Assembly: GCF_033439725.1 (NCBI RefSeq)
Contig: NW_026944386.1
Span: forward strand, 3,038,001-3,102,000
Direction: 5' to 3'
Length of the DNA: 64,000 nt
Source of the DNA: Neurospora tetraspora
Taxonomy: Eukaryota > Ascomycota > Sordariomycetes > Sordariales > Sordariaceae
Under the pieces are notes generated by a model. That model was not told where the DNA came from. It did no database searches and was given only the letters and a program-made list of their open reading frames with translations. Below, piece after piece: positions 46,710-59,641 of the stretch; the first letter of the stretch is position 1; each line of letters opens with the position of its first letter. The translations under genes were made by a program, and so were the position numbers.

Positions 46710-48957
46710 CTATAGCTTGGCCTTGGTCTGGGCAGCGGCGTTGATCTCCTCGTACATGCGGTCGATTTCGGCCCTGAACTTCTTGGCGGTCTGGGGACGC
46801 TTGAGCTTGAGACTATTTGAAAGTTAGCGGTCTGGTTCATTACATTTAGGTTCTCAGAGGGATGATTAAGACTTACGTTGGCGTCAAAAGCTCATTCTCA
46901 ATCGTAAACGGCTCAATATCCAAATAAACATTCTTGACCTTCTCATAGCTGTTAAACTTGTGGGTCTTGCCAATGCCATCCAGCAGCTTGAGGAAAGCCG
47001 TCTTGACACGGGGGTCGTTGGCGGACTGTTTCAGCTCTTCAAGATTTTCAGGGGCAATGTTCTTCTTGAGTATCCTGCTGGCATAGGGCGCGAAGGTGAC
47101 GGGGTCGATTCCGAAGATGCCCACCAGGCTGGACTCCTTGCCGTCGCCGTGCACAAACGCCATGGCGATCAGGTTGGTGCTGGCCATGTACACGTTCTCG
47201 ATGCGCTCGGGCGAGATGTACTCGCCCTGGGCCAGCTTGAGCACGTTCTTCTTGCGGTCGATGATCTTGAACCGGCCCAGGCTGTCGACCTCGACGATGT
47301 CGCCCGTGTGGAACCAGCCGTCCGCTTCGACCGCCTTGGCGGTTTCTTCCGGGTTCTTGTAGTACTCCTTGAACATGATGGGACCGCGCATGAGCAGCTC
47401 GCCGCGGGGGTACGGCTTGTCGTCGATAGTGTAGTCGTAGTCGGGCACGGACTCGATGCAGAGCTCGACCGAGGGGCAAGGGGGGCCGATGTTGCCGGTG
47501 GTGAAGTCGCCGGGAATCTGGACGGTGCCGGTGGCGTACGACTCGGTCATGCCGAAGCCTTGGACAAAATCGTTGCCGAAGGCGGCGCGGAGGAACTGGT
47601 GCACATCAGGGTCGAGCTGGGCGGAACCGCTGACCATGGTGCGGGCGCGGTCGAGACCGACGCCCTTGAGAACCTTCTTGGTCCAGATGCGATCGTACAG
47701 GAAGTGCTTGTTGGTGGCCTTGCCGGCGGGCAGGGCCATACTCTGCTTCTTGGCCTCCACAACGTAGCGGGACAGGGTGCCCTTGAAGCCGTCGGCGTTG
47801 ACGGTGGCGGCCTGGACGGCGCTGTTGATGCGGTTGAACAGACGCGGGACGGACATGAGGCCGGTCGGGCGCAGGATCTTCATGTCCTCGACCAGGCCGG
47901 CGATGTCGCCGTGGAAGTAACCGATGCTGGCGCCCTCGGCCAGAGCGGTCTGGTCGGCCATGCGACCGTAAATGTGCGCCAGGGGAAGGTAGGAGATGTG
48001 GATATCGGTGGAGAGGATGCTCTGGTTCGAGCGCGCAGCAGCAATACCGGCCACACCCTGAGCATGAGTGATCAAGACACCCTTCGGGTCGCCAGTGGTG
48101 CCCGAGGTGTAGTTGATGGTTAGAACATCCTCACGCTTGGGGGGCTTCATAGAGAGGCCAGACTTGACACCGAGCCTCTGAACCTCACCGATGCAGAAGA
48201 TCTTGACGCCCACGTTGGAGGCGGCGGCGTTGAGAAGCTCGCGCTTGGTGTGGCCGGCAGGCTCACCAGCATCCAGAGGATCCAGGGAGATGATGAGCTT
48301 CAAGGTAGGGCAACGCGGCGCAAGCTTGAGGAGGGTCGGGATATGGGGCACAGAGCATGCAATGGCAGTAAGGCCGCTGTGGTTGATGATGTACTCGGTG
48401 GTCTCGGGTCCGAGAGTCTCGTAAAGAGAGATGGGGAACAGGGACTGGGAGAGGAGCGCAAGTTCTGTGATGCTGTTAGTATACCTCGTGCATTATGCAT
48501 GTGCACGGCGCATTGTGTCAAAGTACTTACCGGTGATCTGCCACTCGGGACGGTTCTGCGCCCACAAACCAACACCATACTTCTCCTCGGTCAAGCCAAT
48601 GGACTTGTGGAGGGCGACAATGCCGGCGCCAAAGTTCTTCCTCCGCTCAGCAACCTCCTTGTAGGTGATCCAGACATACTTGGGCTCGTAGGTCTTGGTG
48701 GCGGCGTTCCATGGACGCCATCCCAAGCACTTCTTGTTGGGCACCTTCTCAACCGAGGCTTCGAAAAGATCGTGGACAGTCTGGTGAGCCGGGTCAAAGG
48801 TCTCGAGGAGAGGGCTGTTGACGAACTTCCAGTGACGGTAGACGGGAGTGCGGTTGGGGCGCTCGGTGCCGGGGACAGGTAGGGCGTAGGGAGTGCCAGG
48901 CGGAGGAGGCTCGGCGATGGACTTGATATACGCCGCGGTATCTTGTTTGGGCGCCAT
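46710..48957 (-). CDS. long-chain fatty acid-CoA ligase (Faa1/Faa2 type), PTS1-bearing
   Basis: Exons 48957-48531, 48464-46877 and 46812-46710 encode 705 aa. It activates long-chain fatty acids to acyl-CoA with ATP. The AMP-binding P-loop INYTSGTTGDPKGV, the FGMTESYATG segment, and the signature GWFHTGDIVEVDSLGRFKIIDRKKNVLKLAQGEYISPE are all present, and the length is normal for ACSL enzymes. The last exon encodes 33 residues ending in AKL, a valid type 1 peroxisomal targeting signal, so a peroxisome/glyoxysome location feeding beta-oxidation is inferred. The first intron splits Gly/Glu as ITG|ELALLSQSLFPISLYETLGPE. It is divergent from the MARVEL-like gene across 3 kb. Confidence 0.95.
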
Positions 48958-51900
48958 GATTATAGAATAGGACGGACTAGTACTGTTACGGTCAAGGAAG
49001 GAAACACGTATCGCAAGAGGCGCAAACGGTTAAAGAAGGAACCTGAAGGCGCGCACTGAGGTTATCGCCAACACCGTCACCGACACTTATGAGGTAACAA
49101 AGGGGGTTGATGGGCGCAAAAAGAGAGAAACACTTGAGGAAGAAGAGAAAGAAACAAAACGACCTGGCAACCTCGGACAAGCAGAAGACAAGTGGAAGAG
49201 CTCAAAGAAGCAAGGATGGACGGCTACTGGAAGGCGTTCCCCTTTCCAAGAAGCATGTGGTCCAAACCATTGAGCCAAGGTGGTCCTGAGCCGAGTGTGA
49301 CGAAGAGCGGAGCTGCTAGTACAGCGAGGTGTGGGTGGTCCAGTCCGATCCAGTCTGAATCCAGTCTGGAGACTGGTCTGTGGTCAATCTTGGTTTCTTG
49401 GGATTGGTTGTCTGGAGACTTTGGCGTAAAAGGTACCTCGTCTCGATTTTGGAAGTGCCGCGGCTCTTTTGGAGTTTGTAAAGCCAAGGGATGCATGGAA
49501 GTCCAATCGGGATCTGCCATAGACCCATTGGACAGAGAGTCTCACCAAGAGAAGAGGTGGCAGTCCATCTCTGATATTTTTACTCTACCACTTTTACTCA
49601 CTGCAGCTCTTATACCTGTCGTGATTATTCCAGCCAGTATGCATCTTGTATTTGAGTAAAGCCAGACACTGACTGGCAGAGGTGATGTACTCTGTATCTA
49701 GATGTGGAATGGGAAACAATGAAAAAGTGCCCGCTGGCAATGACGATTGCGGACCCTCCGTGGTAACAAGCCGAGGCTCATGGCCGGGGTCAGGTGGACC
49801 AGTGGCGGCAGCCGTGGAGATGTCTGAAGCGAATGGGCTTTTTTGAGTGCCATCCTCTCCACGTTGAAGATCGAGATGGAGATGCGATGGAAGGCCAAAC
49901 ACCATCCAATACCGCTGCAGCCAATCATCATCCACCATTCCATCCAATGCCATTTCATGCGCTGTCTCTATCGTCGGAGCCTTTTGGGAACGCGGAAAAC
50001 CCGTCAGATCCGCACGGCAGTCTCCCCCGACAAAGGCGTTCCGCCCGACAGTGCCTGCGGTGTGCATGTCAGCCGGTAAGGTGCATCAATCATCAACATC
50101 ATCACACAAGAGATGGTCGTGCACCATTCATTCCACTCGTACAGAATTATCACGGCAATCCCTCCATTTGTGTACTTTGTGTCTGTGATCCTTGCGGTTT
50201 TGGTTCCGGTGTTGGTCACTGACAGCCGTTACGAGTCTTGGGCAACGGAGCCATGACCCGGAACGGCTGTCACATGTATTGCTGTGAGCCTGCAACAAAT
50301 GCGCCGCAGCCAATTTGTTATCGTGCAGTTGACAATTATTTCTGGGGAAGCTCTTGTCGAGCGGGGTTCTTCCCCAAATCCTACTGTAACAACTGGAATT
50401 TCTCACAGAGGAACCCTGCCCGATCAAACCCGATAAAACACGGGGCTGTCCTCTTGGCATTTTGTGGGGATGATTCATGAACCTTGTCGCCAAAAAGAGG
50501 AGTGAGAACTCGTTCTTGCCTTGTGAGCCTCCAAGAACTGGCAGGCAACAGAGGACGACGATGTTGTTGTTGCACTTGCACATATAAAAGCATGAGGCCG
50601 GACTGACATGACTTATCATGTGGTCTTGGCAGTCATAATTTCGAGATGATTGCGGGATGACGGATGCGGGGAATTTGAAACTGACACTGACATGAAGTTA
50701 GACCGACATCCCGCTGCAGTCCCACCGTCTCAAAAAAAATTCTCCATCCTGTCAGGCGGTCCTAGCGGTATTTGCACCCGACTCAGTCGACTCCAACAGA
50801 AGCGGAATATTTGCATCGTCGACTGGGTCCTGACTGTCCAGCGGCAACCTCTATTTATGTTTGGGAGAGAATGTCATGGCAATATTGATTTATCTCTATC
50901 AATCATGGAAAGGAACTCCTCCTCTACCATTTCTCTCTGAGACGGGTTCACCTCCTTTTTCTCCTGTCACAGGGGCACTTCTGACACGATTCATGGCTGA
51001 GACACGTCAACGTCCACTCGAAGGAACCGCTTCTCTTGGGGCGTCTTGGGCTTTTGACAAAAAGGGATAGTCAACATCAGCAACATGCTGTGTGGCCTCA
51101 GGCTGATATCAGACGCTGCCTGGACCGTCAAAATCGCTGACTTTGACTCTACACCTACCCAGGAAATCGCCAGTTTTGTCAGCCTTCTATATTTACTTGT
51201 GAGGGGTACAAAGCACTCGCCGAGAAATTTGGATATTTGTGGTTCAGGAGCAGCTTTTGGGGTTTCTTGTCCTGCCAAGTCGTAACTGAGCACTGCCACA
51301 AGCGAGTTTCCAGAAGTCAGGGGATGAAGGGGGGAGAGGAGGATGAAGTGAGCTTCAAGATCTAATCCTATGTTGAGCGCCAGAAGATTTCACCACCTCT
51401 TCTGTTGCCTTAGCAATGGCGATCACACTCGGTAACCATACCGAGCGGTATGCAGACCACGGTGAAGGACTCTACTCCCCTTCCCTTTTGGGATGTTCAG
51501 GGTCTTTACAGGGCATTGCCATTGGCTCAGCACACCTTCAGCGCTGCGACACGGAGCTCACCCGTGTGCAACCTGTCTGTGGGTGTAGGAACCGTGTTTC
51601 ATGACGGCTTCATTTACGTAGTATTCGAGATTTCAAGATCGGTTCAGCCGGGCGGTTACTGGATAATGATCCAGAAGATCTGGTTGATGGAACGGCATAG
51701 GGGAAAAAGGATGGCCTGGACCTCGATAAGCGATCTTGAGCTTAATGGGCTCGAAAAGCTTCTTTTATGCCCTTGTGGTAAATCTGCAACCTTTTCGCTG
51801 TTTATCTGTCCCTTTCCATCTCTCTTAGCTTCTGGCTCATTGTTCACAGCAGGTCTAATTTCTTCTATTCGTGATACCCTTTGCTTGGAGTGTTTCCATT

Positions 51901-52020
51901 TTGCCTGGTGCATTTTCTTACAGTTTTCTTGACTTTCATTACCAAGTCTTCGTCGCGATTCAGTATCAGAGAGCCAGAGAAAAGGAAACGAAAAGGAAAA
52001 GAAAAACAAAACATCTCAAG
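48958..52020. other. 3-kb intergenic between divergent genes
   Basis: No supportable gene. Open frames of 100-160 codons (for example 49192-49659, 51450-51932) show no family signature and are crossed by frames on the other strand. It should contain both promoters; the last 60 bases before the MARVEL-like gene are A-rich. Confidence 0.5.
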
Positions 52021-52697
52021 ATGGGCTTCAACATCCTTCTCCCTATCAGAGTCTTTCAGGCAACCTTCTCTATCGTCATAATAGGCCTCTCAGGCTTCGG
52101 TAAGCTCACCACCATCACTGCACTGACAGAAAAGCAATCAAAAGTCAAAGCTAACACTTCCTTCCTCCAGTCGCACATTGGTACAACACCAACACAGCCT
52201 ACCTCCCCCCCTCACAAATCAGTTTCCTCCTCTTCTGCGGCGTCTACTCCCTCCTCTCGGCCCTCTACCTCGGCCTCATCAGCAAACTCTTCCCCAAAAC
52301 CTCCAACCCGTACGCCGTCCTCTCGCTCGAGATCACCAATTTGCTGTTTTGGTTCGCCGGCTTCATCTCCCTTTCCGTTTTCCTCAGCAAGCTTCTCTTC
52401 TGCCGGGGCAGCGTATGCGGCGCCGCCCGCGCCGACGTCGGCATCGCCGCCTGCTTATCCATCAGCTGGATCGTCACCGTGGCCCTGCTGGCCAGGGACG
52501 CTATCAGGTCGGGGGGCTTCGAGGGGTTCAGGAACCACGTCGGTTTCCTGAGGCACAGACGGAGCGGAAGTGGAAGTCATCATCGGTCTCCTTCCATGGG
52601 GTCGACGGTGGGGATGTCAGACAAGCACCCTATGCCGCTGCCGACGGCCATGATGAAGAAGAAGGAGGGTGGGTATTCCCAGGTGTCGCTGGCTTGA
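52021..52697 (+). CDS. small four-helix MARVEL-like membrane protein
   Basis: Exons 52021-52099 and 52171-52697 encode 201 aa. Four hydrophobic segments are visible: about 7-27 (split by the intron), 45-65, 75-95 and 108-126. They are joined by short loops, with the pattern and the aromatic first loop (AHWYNTNTAYLPPSQ) of fungal MARVEL-domain proteins such as Nce102/Fhn1 relatives. The C-terminus is a basic, Ser-rich cytosolic tail of about 65 residues. MARVEL proteins organise membrane microdomains (eisosomes, plasma membrane rafts) in fungi. The specific role here is unknown. The intron donor is GTAAGC. Confidence 0.72.
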
Positions 52698-54601
52698 AGA
52701 CGCTGGTGGTTGTGGCTAGGTTACGTGAGCATAAGAAGAAGGAGTCGAAGAAACAGACAAGACGGCATAGAGCTACACCCTCGATGGAGATAGTAAAGAA
52801 GAAGGTTGTTGGTGCTTGGGATCGGAGGGGGGCGAAAGAAACCCTCATCATCCCCGTCTAAGGACGTGTCCGGGCATGTAGGAAGGGCGCGATGGGTTAT
52901 GAAGGGAGTCATGAGGTCATGCTATCACGAGCGAGGTTTCTTCAGCTGGACTGAACCTTTTTATGTATTATCCAAATCAGGAAACCTGGGTGCGTGCGGT
53001 TATCGCGCTGGGTTAAAATGGGAGTAGGGGTGAGGCTCTCAAGGCACTGGCGTTTGGTAGTCGTTGGTCGACAAGGTTTCAATTGAATGCAACAAATTCC
53101 TGAATCAGTGTACTTCCTATAGAGCATTGCCAAACCTGAAAATTATACGTACCGTTGATCTTTCAACTTCGTCTTCGTCGCAGCTAGGCAGGTAGGTAGT
53201 TCTTCAAGCAGCAAAGCGGAGACCCACTTCTCACTTACACGCCCCTGGACGCTGAGCCCAGGGGCATCGTGACAGCATGCGAGATCGGACGCAGGACCTA
53301 CAAGTTGCGTCGATCCGGAACTTCGGGAAGCAAAGCGTACGAGTATTTTAGTTGGGAATATCAGTTCACCAGTATTTGGGGTGTCTCAATGGAAACGATG
53401 TGAGCTTGCTTCCTGTCGTTTGTCAGTTCTTGTTTGAAGACATTCGCAGAGGTGTGTCAGATATCAAGGTGAACCCCCAACGGTTAGGATGAAAAAGTGA
53501 TGGACGATCTTCAATCTGAACGTGGTTTAGGTTTGTTACCGTAATGGAAGCCATAGATGACGAACAGTCTCAGCCGAACGTTTTCTGGCTTGAGGTTATT
53601 GCCTACAAGCAGACAGGAGAGACATGCGCCAAGGAGGGCTTGGGAGGGGGTGATGAGCTCCTGTTGAGCCTATTCAGAGCTTGTTGAGGCCCCAGCTGGT
53701 GTCTTGTCCTGCAAGCCGATGCAACCCCGAGGCAGCGGCGGTCTGTTGGTGAAGAGAATCTCGTGTTTTTGAGAGTCGTTGTTATTTGTTCCTGACATAC
53801 CTAACGAGGAGCATCCAGGTACGGGTAAAAGCCAGCCCTATAGAGGATCTTGTTGTAGTGCTTTGACATAGCTAGAGGTAAACACTCCTCTTATATATCT
53901 CGGGGCGGATGACATTTCAAAGCAACACTTCTTTGACACACCAGATGATATTTCCTCCTCTTCCTGAACATGAGATAGAAAAAGAAACAATAGACGAACC
54001 CCGAGTTTATAAAACCAGGAGGAAGTCCATAGGCCAGTGATCAGGCCGGTTGCCCCGCGCCATGAGTCGATGGTGCAATTGCGTGCTCGGAGCTGCTCGG
54101 AACTCAACCCCACACTTTTCCCAGCACAAGGTGGGATGGCATCACTGCATCACAGCATCTCAGGGCCCTCAAGGTACCCAGTACGTGTAGATCACCATCG
54201 ACCTTGGATGGGTTTCTCTCTCCCCAACCCGCGTTTTGCGCGTATTAGCGAGGGCGGAATGCGTGATCCATTAGCTAAGGGAAACTCGAGATCGAACGAA
54301 AGCATAGCATGGTCAGGTACCGGATACCTTACCTATGCTTGTCCGGCCGGAGTCAGTTCTGGACCAGCTATACGGCGAGATAAAGAGTAGAAGAAGAAGA
54401 CATTGCCCGAATCCCGATAGCTCCTGAATCGTGAATCCCTTCCTCCTTCTTTTCCTCTTCTTTGTCCTCTTCTCTTCCTGTCAGACATAACATAGCTTGA
54501 GCTGTCAACCAAAGAGCCCCAAAGTTTCGAGCTACTTACCTCCAGCTCTCACAACTTCGTTTCTTACCTAACTTCTCTGCCTTACCATCTCCATCACAGC
54601 C
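52698..54601. other. intergenic, MARVEL-like gene 3' / OAH lyase 5'
   Basis: 1.9 kb without a supportable gene. The final 120 bases before the lyase start are pyrimidine-rich and lack ATG. One CYS3-like site is listed separately. Confidence 0.5.
54136..54145 (+). promoter_or_regulatory. possible CYS3-type site upstream of OAH lyase
   Basis: ATGGCATCAC matches nine of ten positions of the CYS3 consensus ATGRYRYCAT, 457 bases before the ATG. CYS3 is the bZIP activator of sulfur genes in Neurospora. One match of this quality can occur by chance. Confidence 0.3.
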
Positions 54602-56254
<1,653 letters not shown>

Positions 56255-56731
56255 GAAGTGATACCCTTTGAATTTTGGGAAAGCGTTGTTGTTTTGAGTT
56301 ACTAGTAGCGTCACATGAAAATATACGCCCCTCTTTGCAAAGATTGTTGGGCTGCAATGAAATATCAAAGAAGGTGATCGCTGATTGAATGTTGAGGCAT
56401 CAAGCCAGAACTGCCGATAAAAACAGCTTTTTCTAAGTGTCCTTGGTCAGAATTTGATGGTGACTATAGTATAGGTAGGTTATTAGTAAGGCTCTTCGGC
56501 GACGAGGTTGAATACGGTGCCATGGCCAAAGAAAATCATACTTTTGCTCCCGCCTCATTGCGCAAACCTTGAACAGGTAGGTATCTCTCTTTCTATCTAC
56601 TCTTTGTCTACACCCAACCTTCTAAAACGCCTTTTGAGTACCTTAAAATCGGGGATATCCAGAAACATAATCACGCTCTCTTCCCCACCGTATCTTACAT
56701 GTTCACACATAACCGCACACCCCTCTTGAAA
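56255..56731. other. convergent 3' regions of OAH lyase and Gep3
   Basis: 477 bases between two stops, AT-rich in parts. No gene seen. Confidence 0.55.
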
Positions 56732-59077
56732 TCATTGCCCACCAGCAGCAGCCTTCTCCCTAGCCATCCTCTTCTTCTCCTTCTTAACACCCTTCATAGC
56801 CTTCCTCGGCCTCTTTTTGCCATCCGACTTGGGTTCGTTCAACAACCACGCGCCCATAGGCGGTCTAGACCCGATGAACTTGCCTTCGGGACTATAGACA
56901 TCGATGATGGGCCAGTTGAGCTTGATTTCTTCTTCTTCTTCTTCCTCCTCTCCCTTCTTTTTCCTCTGGTTGGATTCTTCTTCCGTCTCTTCTACTACTT
57001 CTGCGTCCTTCAGGCGGGGCGGGGCCAATGGGTCTTCTTCCTCTTCCGGCTTGGGAACGGGTTTAGGCTTGGGTTGGGGCTCATCGTTGGGGTCGGAAAG
57101 ATCGAGGTGGTCTAGTCGGAAGGGATCTTGGAAGGTGGAGGAGGACTTTTTGGATTTGGAAGGAGATGGGAGGGGGTCGGTCCAGTATTCTTCCTTCTTT
57201 TCTTCGTTTTGTCCTTCCACGGCAGTTTCAGGGGTTTCCTCTTCTTCCTCTTCTTTCTCCTTCTCAGCCTGCTCGTCTCTGTAAGGGTTATACTGCAGAC
57301 TCTTAGCCCTAACCTGCGCCACAACCTCCACCCACCCAACGCCCTCGATTAAAATGTCAATCGACAGCACACGAAACGGTAGGGTATCAACCTTGAACCC
57401 GCAGGCGTTCTTCCTCGTCAACGGTCCGCTGCGCTGCTTCGTCACGTCGTACTTGAGCGCGAACGAGCCGGCGTGCTTGATCTTCTCGGCCGTCTCGGGG
57501 AGCGCAATATTCTCTACGTTGGGCGCATCCTCCCGCATTTCCTGCACCGCAATGGCCTTCTCGGTTCCCGAAACGTGCGCCTCGATGGGCGTAAAGGAAT
57601 AGGCGAGGAAGGTGACGCCTGGGGTCTTGGGCGTGATGCGGACGAAGCCGCCGACGAGCAGGGACTGGCCGGGTTTGAGGACGGCCTGCTCAGGCACGAC
57701 ACGCATCTTCATGACGAGATCGGCGCGCTTCTCGGGCTTGATGTGAAGTTCCAGATCGCCGCGAGAGAGACCCGGTAGGTCGATCAACTCGCCCTTGCGG
57801 TTGCCGAAGGGAACGCGGACTGGAGAGGCGGTGGTACCTGGTAGGTCGGAGACGATGGGCATGGCTGGGTAGTTAGTTTCTGGCTGGGCAGGCGGGAGGA
57901 GAGCATCGTCGCCCTCGTCGAGCTTGCCGTATGTGATGTTGTCGTTGCGAAAGGCAGGGAGAACAGGAAGCTTTTGACTCTCTTGCCAGTTCATGCGGCC
58001 CTGAGGGAAGATGTCGTGGAAGAGCCGGCTCTTGCCTACGTTTACCCGCCCAACCATCCAGTTGGCACCGCCATGCTCAAAGATCTCTTCCTTGAGTTCC
58101 TTTGTCCACCAATTCCGGCGTGCGCTGACACACATGACGTTGCCGAGTCTGACCCTGTTACCGATTCTGCCGAGCGCTTGGCGCAGTGTCTCGACCAGGT
58201 AGGGCTTCAGCCTGTCCACCTGTTCCTTCTTGGGCGCAAGCAAGTCCGATCTGGTGATAATAAAGCTGAGGTTTATTTGGCGACCGGCATGCCATGTCTC
58301 GGACTTTGCTCTTCTGTTCTTCGACCGCATTGGCAGGGCGCCCACTAGCCGCTCGAGTTTGGGAATCAGCGACATCGGGAAGTCGGCGGCGTCGACGACG
58401 TGGTACACATGGTTGTATTTATATGGAGATTCCTCAATAGTCTCTCTCAGAGAGTCAATGCCGGGATGGAAGATGGAGTTGCCCTTGCGGTGATGGACCA
58501 ATTCGTGGCAGCGGTCGCAAAGGGGAGGATGAGGAGGACCTTCGGGTTCCGGGGACTTCTTGTTTGCTTGGTAGTCTTTAGGTAGCAAAGACTTCAGGTC
58601 AACACCCATCCGTTCCAGCTCTTCCATATCGACGTTCTTGAGCACATCTTCAATGACCCGATCTGAACTGCGTATGACTTTTCTTTTCTCTGGTTCGATG
58701 AGGCCCACGTATTCCTTCACAGCTTTGCGCGACAGGTCAAAGTAGCCTGCTTGTTCTGGGATTGTTGTTTGGGACAGAGCTCCGCAGCCTGTACATTGGA
58801 TCGGTAGTGTTCGTGTTGGTTCTTTCTCGGCATGGAGAGGTTCGGTCGGGGTATGAGCTTCGTGAGTTGCTTCAGTATGAAGTCTTCGGCATTGGACCGA
58901 GGGGATGGTGTGGTTATGGCGACGAGGGCTTTGGCTGAGGTTTGCGGCTGATCGGAAGGCAGGACAGAGATAGAGAGGAAGCTTAGCCGCCGAATTCGAG
59001 GTCGTGGTACATCGGTCGAGACAGAAGGCTCTGGACAGCCACCTGGAACTGAGGGTGCGCCCGGGTTGTAATGGCAT
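56732..59077 (-). CDS. gep3: mitochondrial YqeH-type GTPase Gep3 homologue
   Basis: A single exon of 781 aa. Gep3 (genetic interactor of prohibitins 3) is a circularly permuted GTPase needed for mitochondrial small ribosomal subunit assembly in yeast. The first 70 residues are basic (targeting). A zinc finger is formed by CTGC (95-98) and CDRC (about 190). The GTPase motifs run in permuted order: HVVDAADFPMSLIP (G4/G5-like region with SDLLAPK), then the P-loop GRVNVGKS (about 355) and DLPGTT (G3). The C-terminal 180 residues are very acidic with Lys/Glu repeats, ending in a basic KKKRMAREK tail. It is divergent from the mitoribosomal protein mL61 gene. The symbol follows yeast. Confidence 0.92.
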   Translation of the reverse strand: MPLQPGRTLSSRWLSRAFCLDRCTTTSNSAAKLPLYLCPAFRSAANLSQSPRRHNHTIPSVQCRRLHTEATHEAHTPTEPLHAEKEPTRTLPIQCTGCGALSQTTIPEQAGYFDLSRKAVKEYVGLIEPEKRKVIRSSDRVIEDVLKNVDMEELERMGVDLKSLLPKDYQANKKSPEPEGPPHPPLCDRCHELVHHRKGNSIFHPGIDSLRETIEESPYKYNHVYHVVDAADFPMSLIPKLERLVGALPMRSKNRRAKSETWHAGRQINLSFIITRSDLLAPKKEQVDRLKPYLVETLRQALGRIGNRVRLGNVMCVSARRNWWTKELKEEIFEHGGANWMVGRVNVGKSRLFHDIFPQGRMNWQESQKLPVLPAFRNDNITYGKLDEGDDALLPPAQPETNYPAMPIVSDLPGTTASPVRVPFGNRKGELIDLPGLSRGDLELHIKPEKRADLVMKMRVVPEQAVLKPGQSLLVGGFVRITPKTPGVTFLAYSFTPIEAHVSGTEKAIAVQEMREDAPNVENIALPETAEKIKHAGSFALKYDVTKQRSGPLTRKNACGFKVDTLPFRVLSIDILIEGVGWVEVVAQVRAKSLQYNPYRDEQAEKEKEEEEEETPETAVEGQNEEKKEEYWTDPLPSPSKSKKSSSTFQDPFRLDHLDLSDPNDEPQPKPKPVPKPEEEEDPLAPPRLKDAEVVEETEEESNQRKKKGEEEEEEEEIKLNWPIIDVYSPEGKFIGSRPPMGAWLLNEPKSDGKKRPRKAMKGVKKEKKRMAREKAAAGGQ

Positions 59078-59641
59078 GACGTCTTTCTCGGGTTGGCCGT
59101 CGCAGCTTTATGAGACTGTCGTGAGGATGGTTGCGAGTTCCGAGAATGGGTAAGGATATCAAGATAGAAGTTCCGCCGGCTTGAGATATCTTGGTGATTG
59201 GGTTCAGAACTCTGCTAACAGTTCCATCTGATGGACATCAGAGGAAAGAAACGAAGCGAATGACGGATGCTCCTGGTGCTCTCAGCGGATCCCGTCCCAA
59301 ATCTTATCGAACCTCTTCGGCTTGCGACCGAACTTTTTAGTGGGTCTTGACAGGGACCCCGCCGCTTCGATTGGCGCTCCCGGAGCTTCTGCGGCTCCAC
59401 TACCTGTGATAGTGGGCTACCGGCAGGCATTGATGCCGGGCGGTGAGTGCTCCAGAGGCGTTGACGGGCCGGCAAAAAATCGACGGGCCCATGTCGCGGC
59501 ATGGTGTCGAGGTCGTCGCTCTGTGTGGTCCCGAACTGCGACCCCAAGTCCCGGCTAGGCCCATCTATCAGGAACTGTCACCAGTAAACACACCTTTGTT
59601 TGCCCGTCCTCAGGAAGCTCTCCGGCTCGACAGTATTCAAA
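59078..59641. other. divergent promoter region, Gep3 / mL61
   Basis: 564 bases between two mitochondrial-translation genes. No gene or strong repeat seen. Confidence 0.6.

Noticed and set aside
46960-48123. 387-codon plus-strand open frame
   Set aside because: Antisense to the acyl-CoA synthetase, which has full family motifs in its own frame.
51450-51932. 160-codon plus-strand frame between divergent genes
   Set aside because: No family signature and atypical codon use; likely chance.
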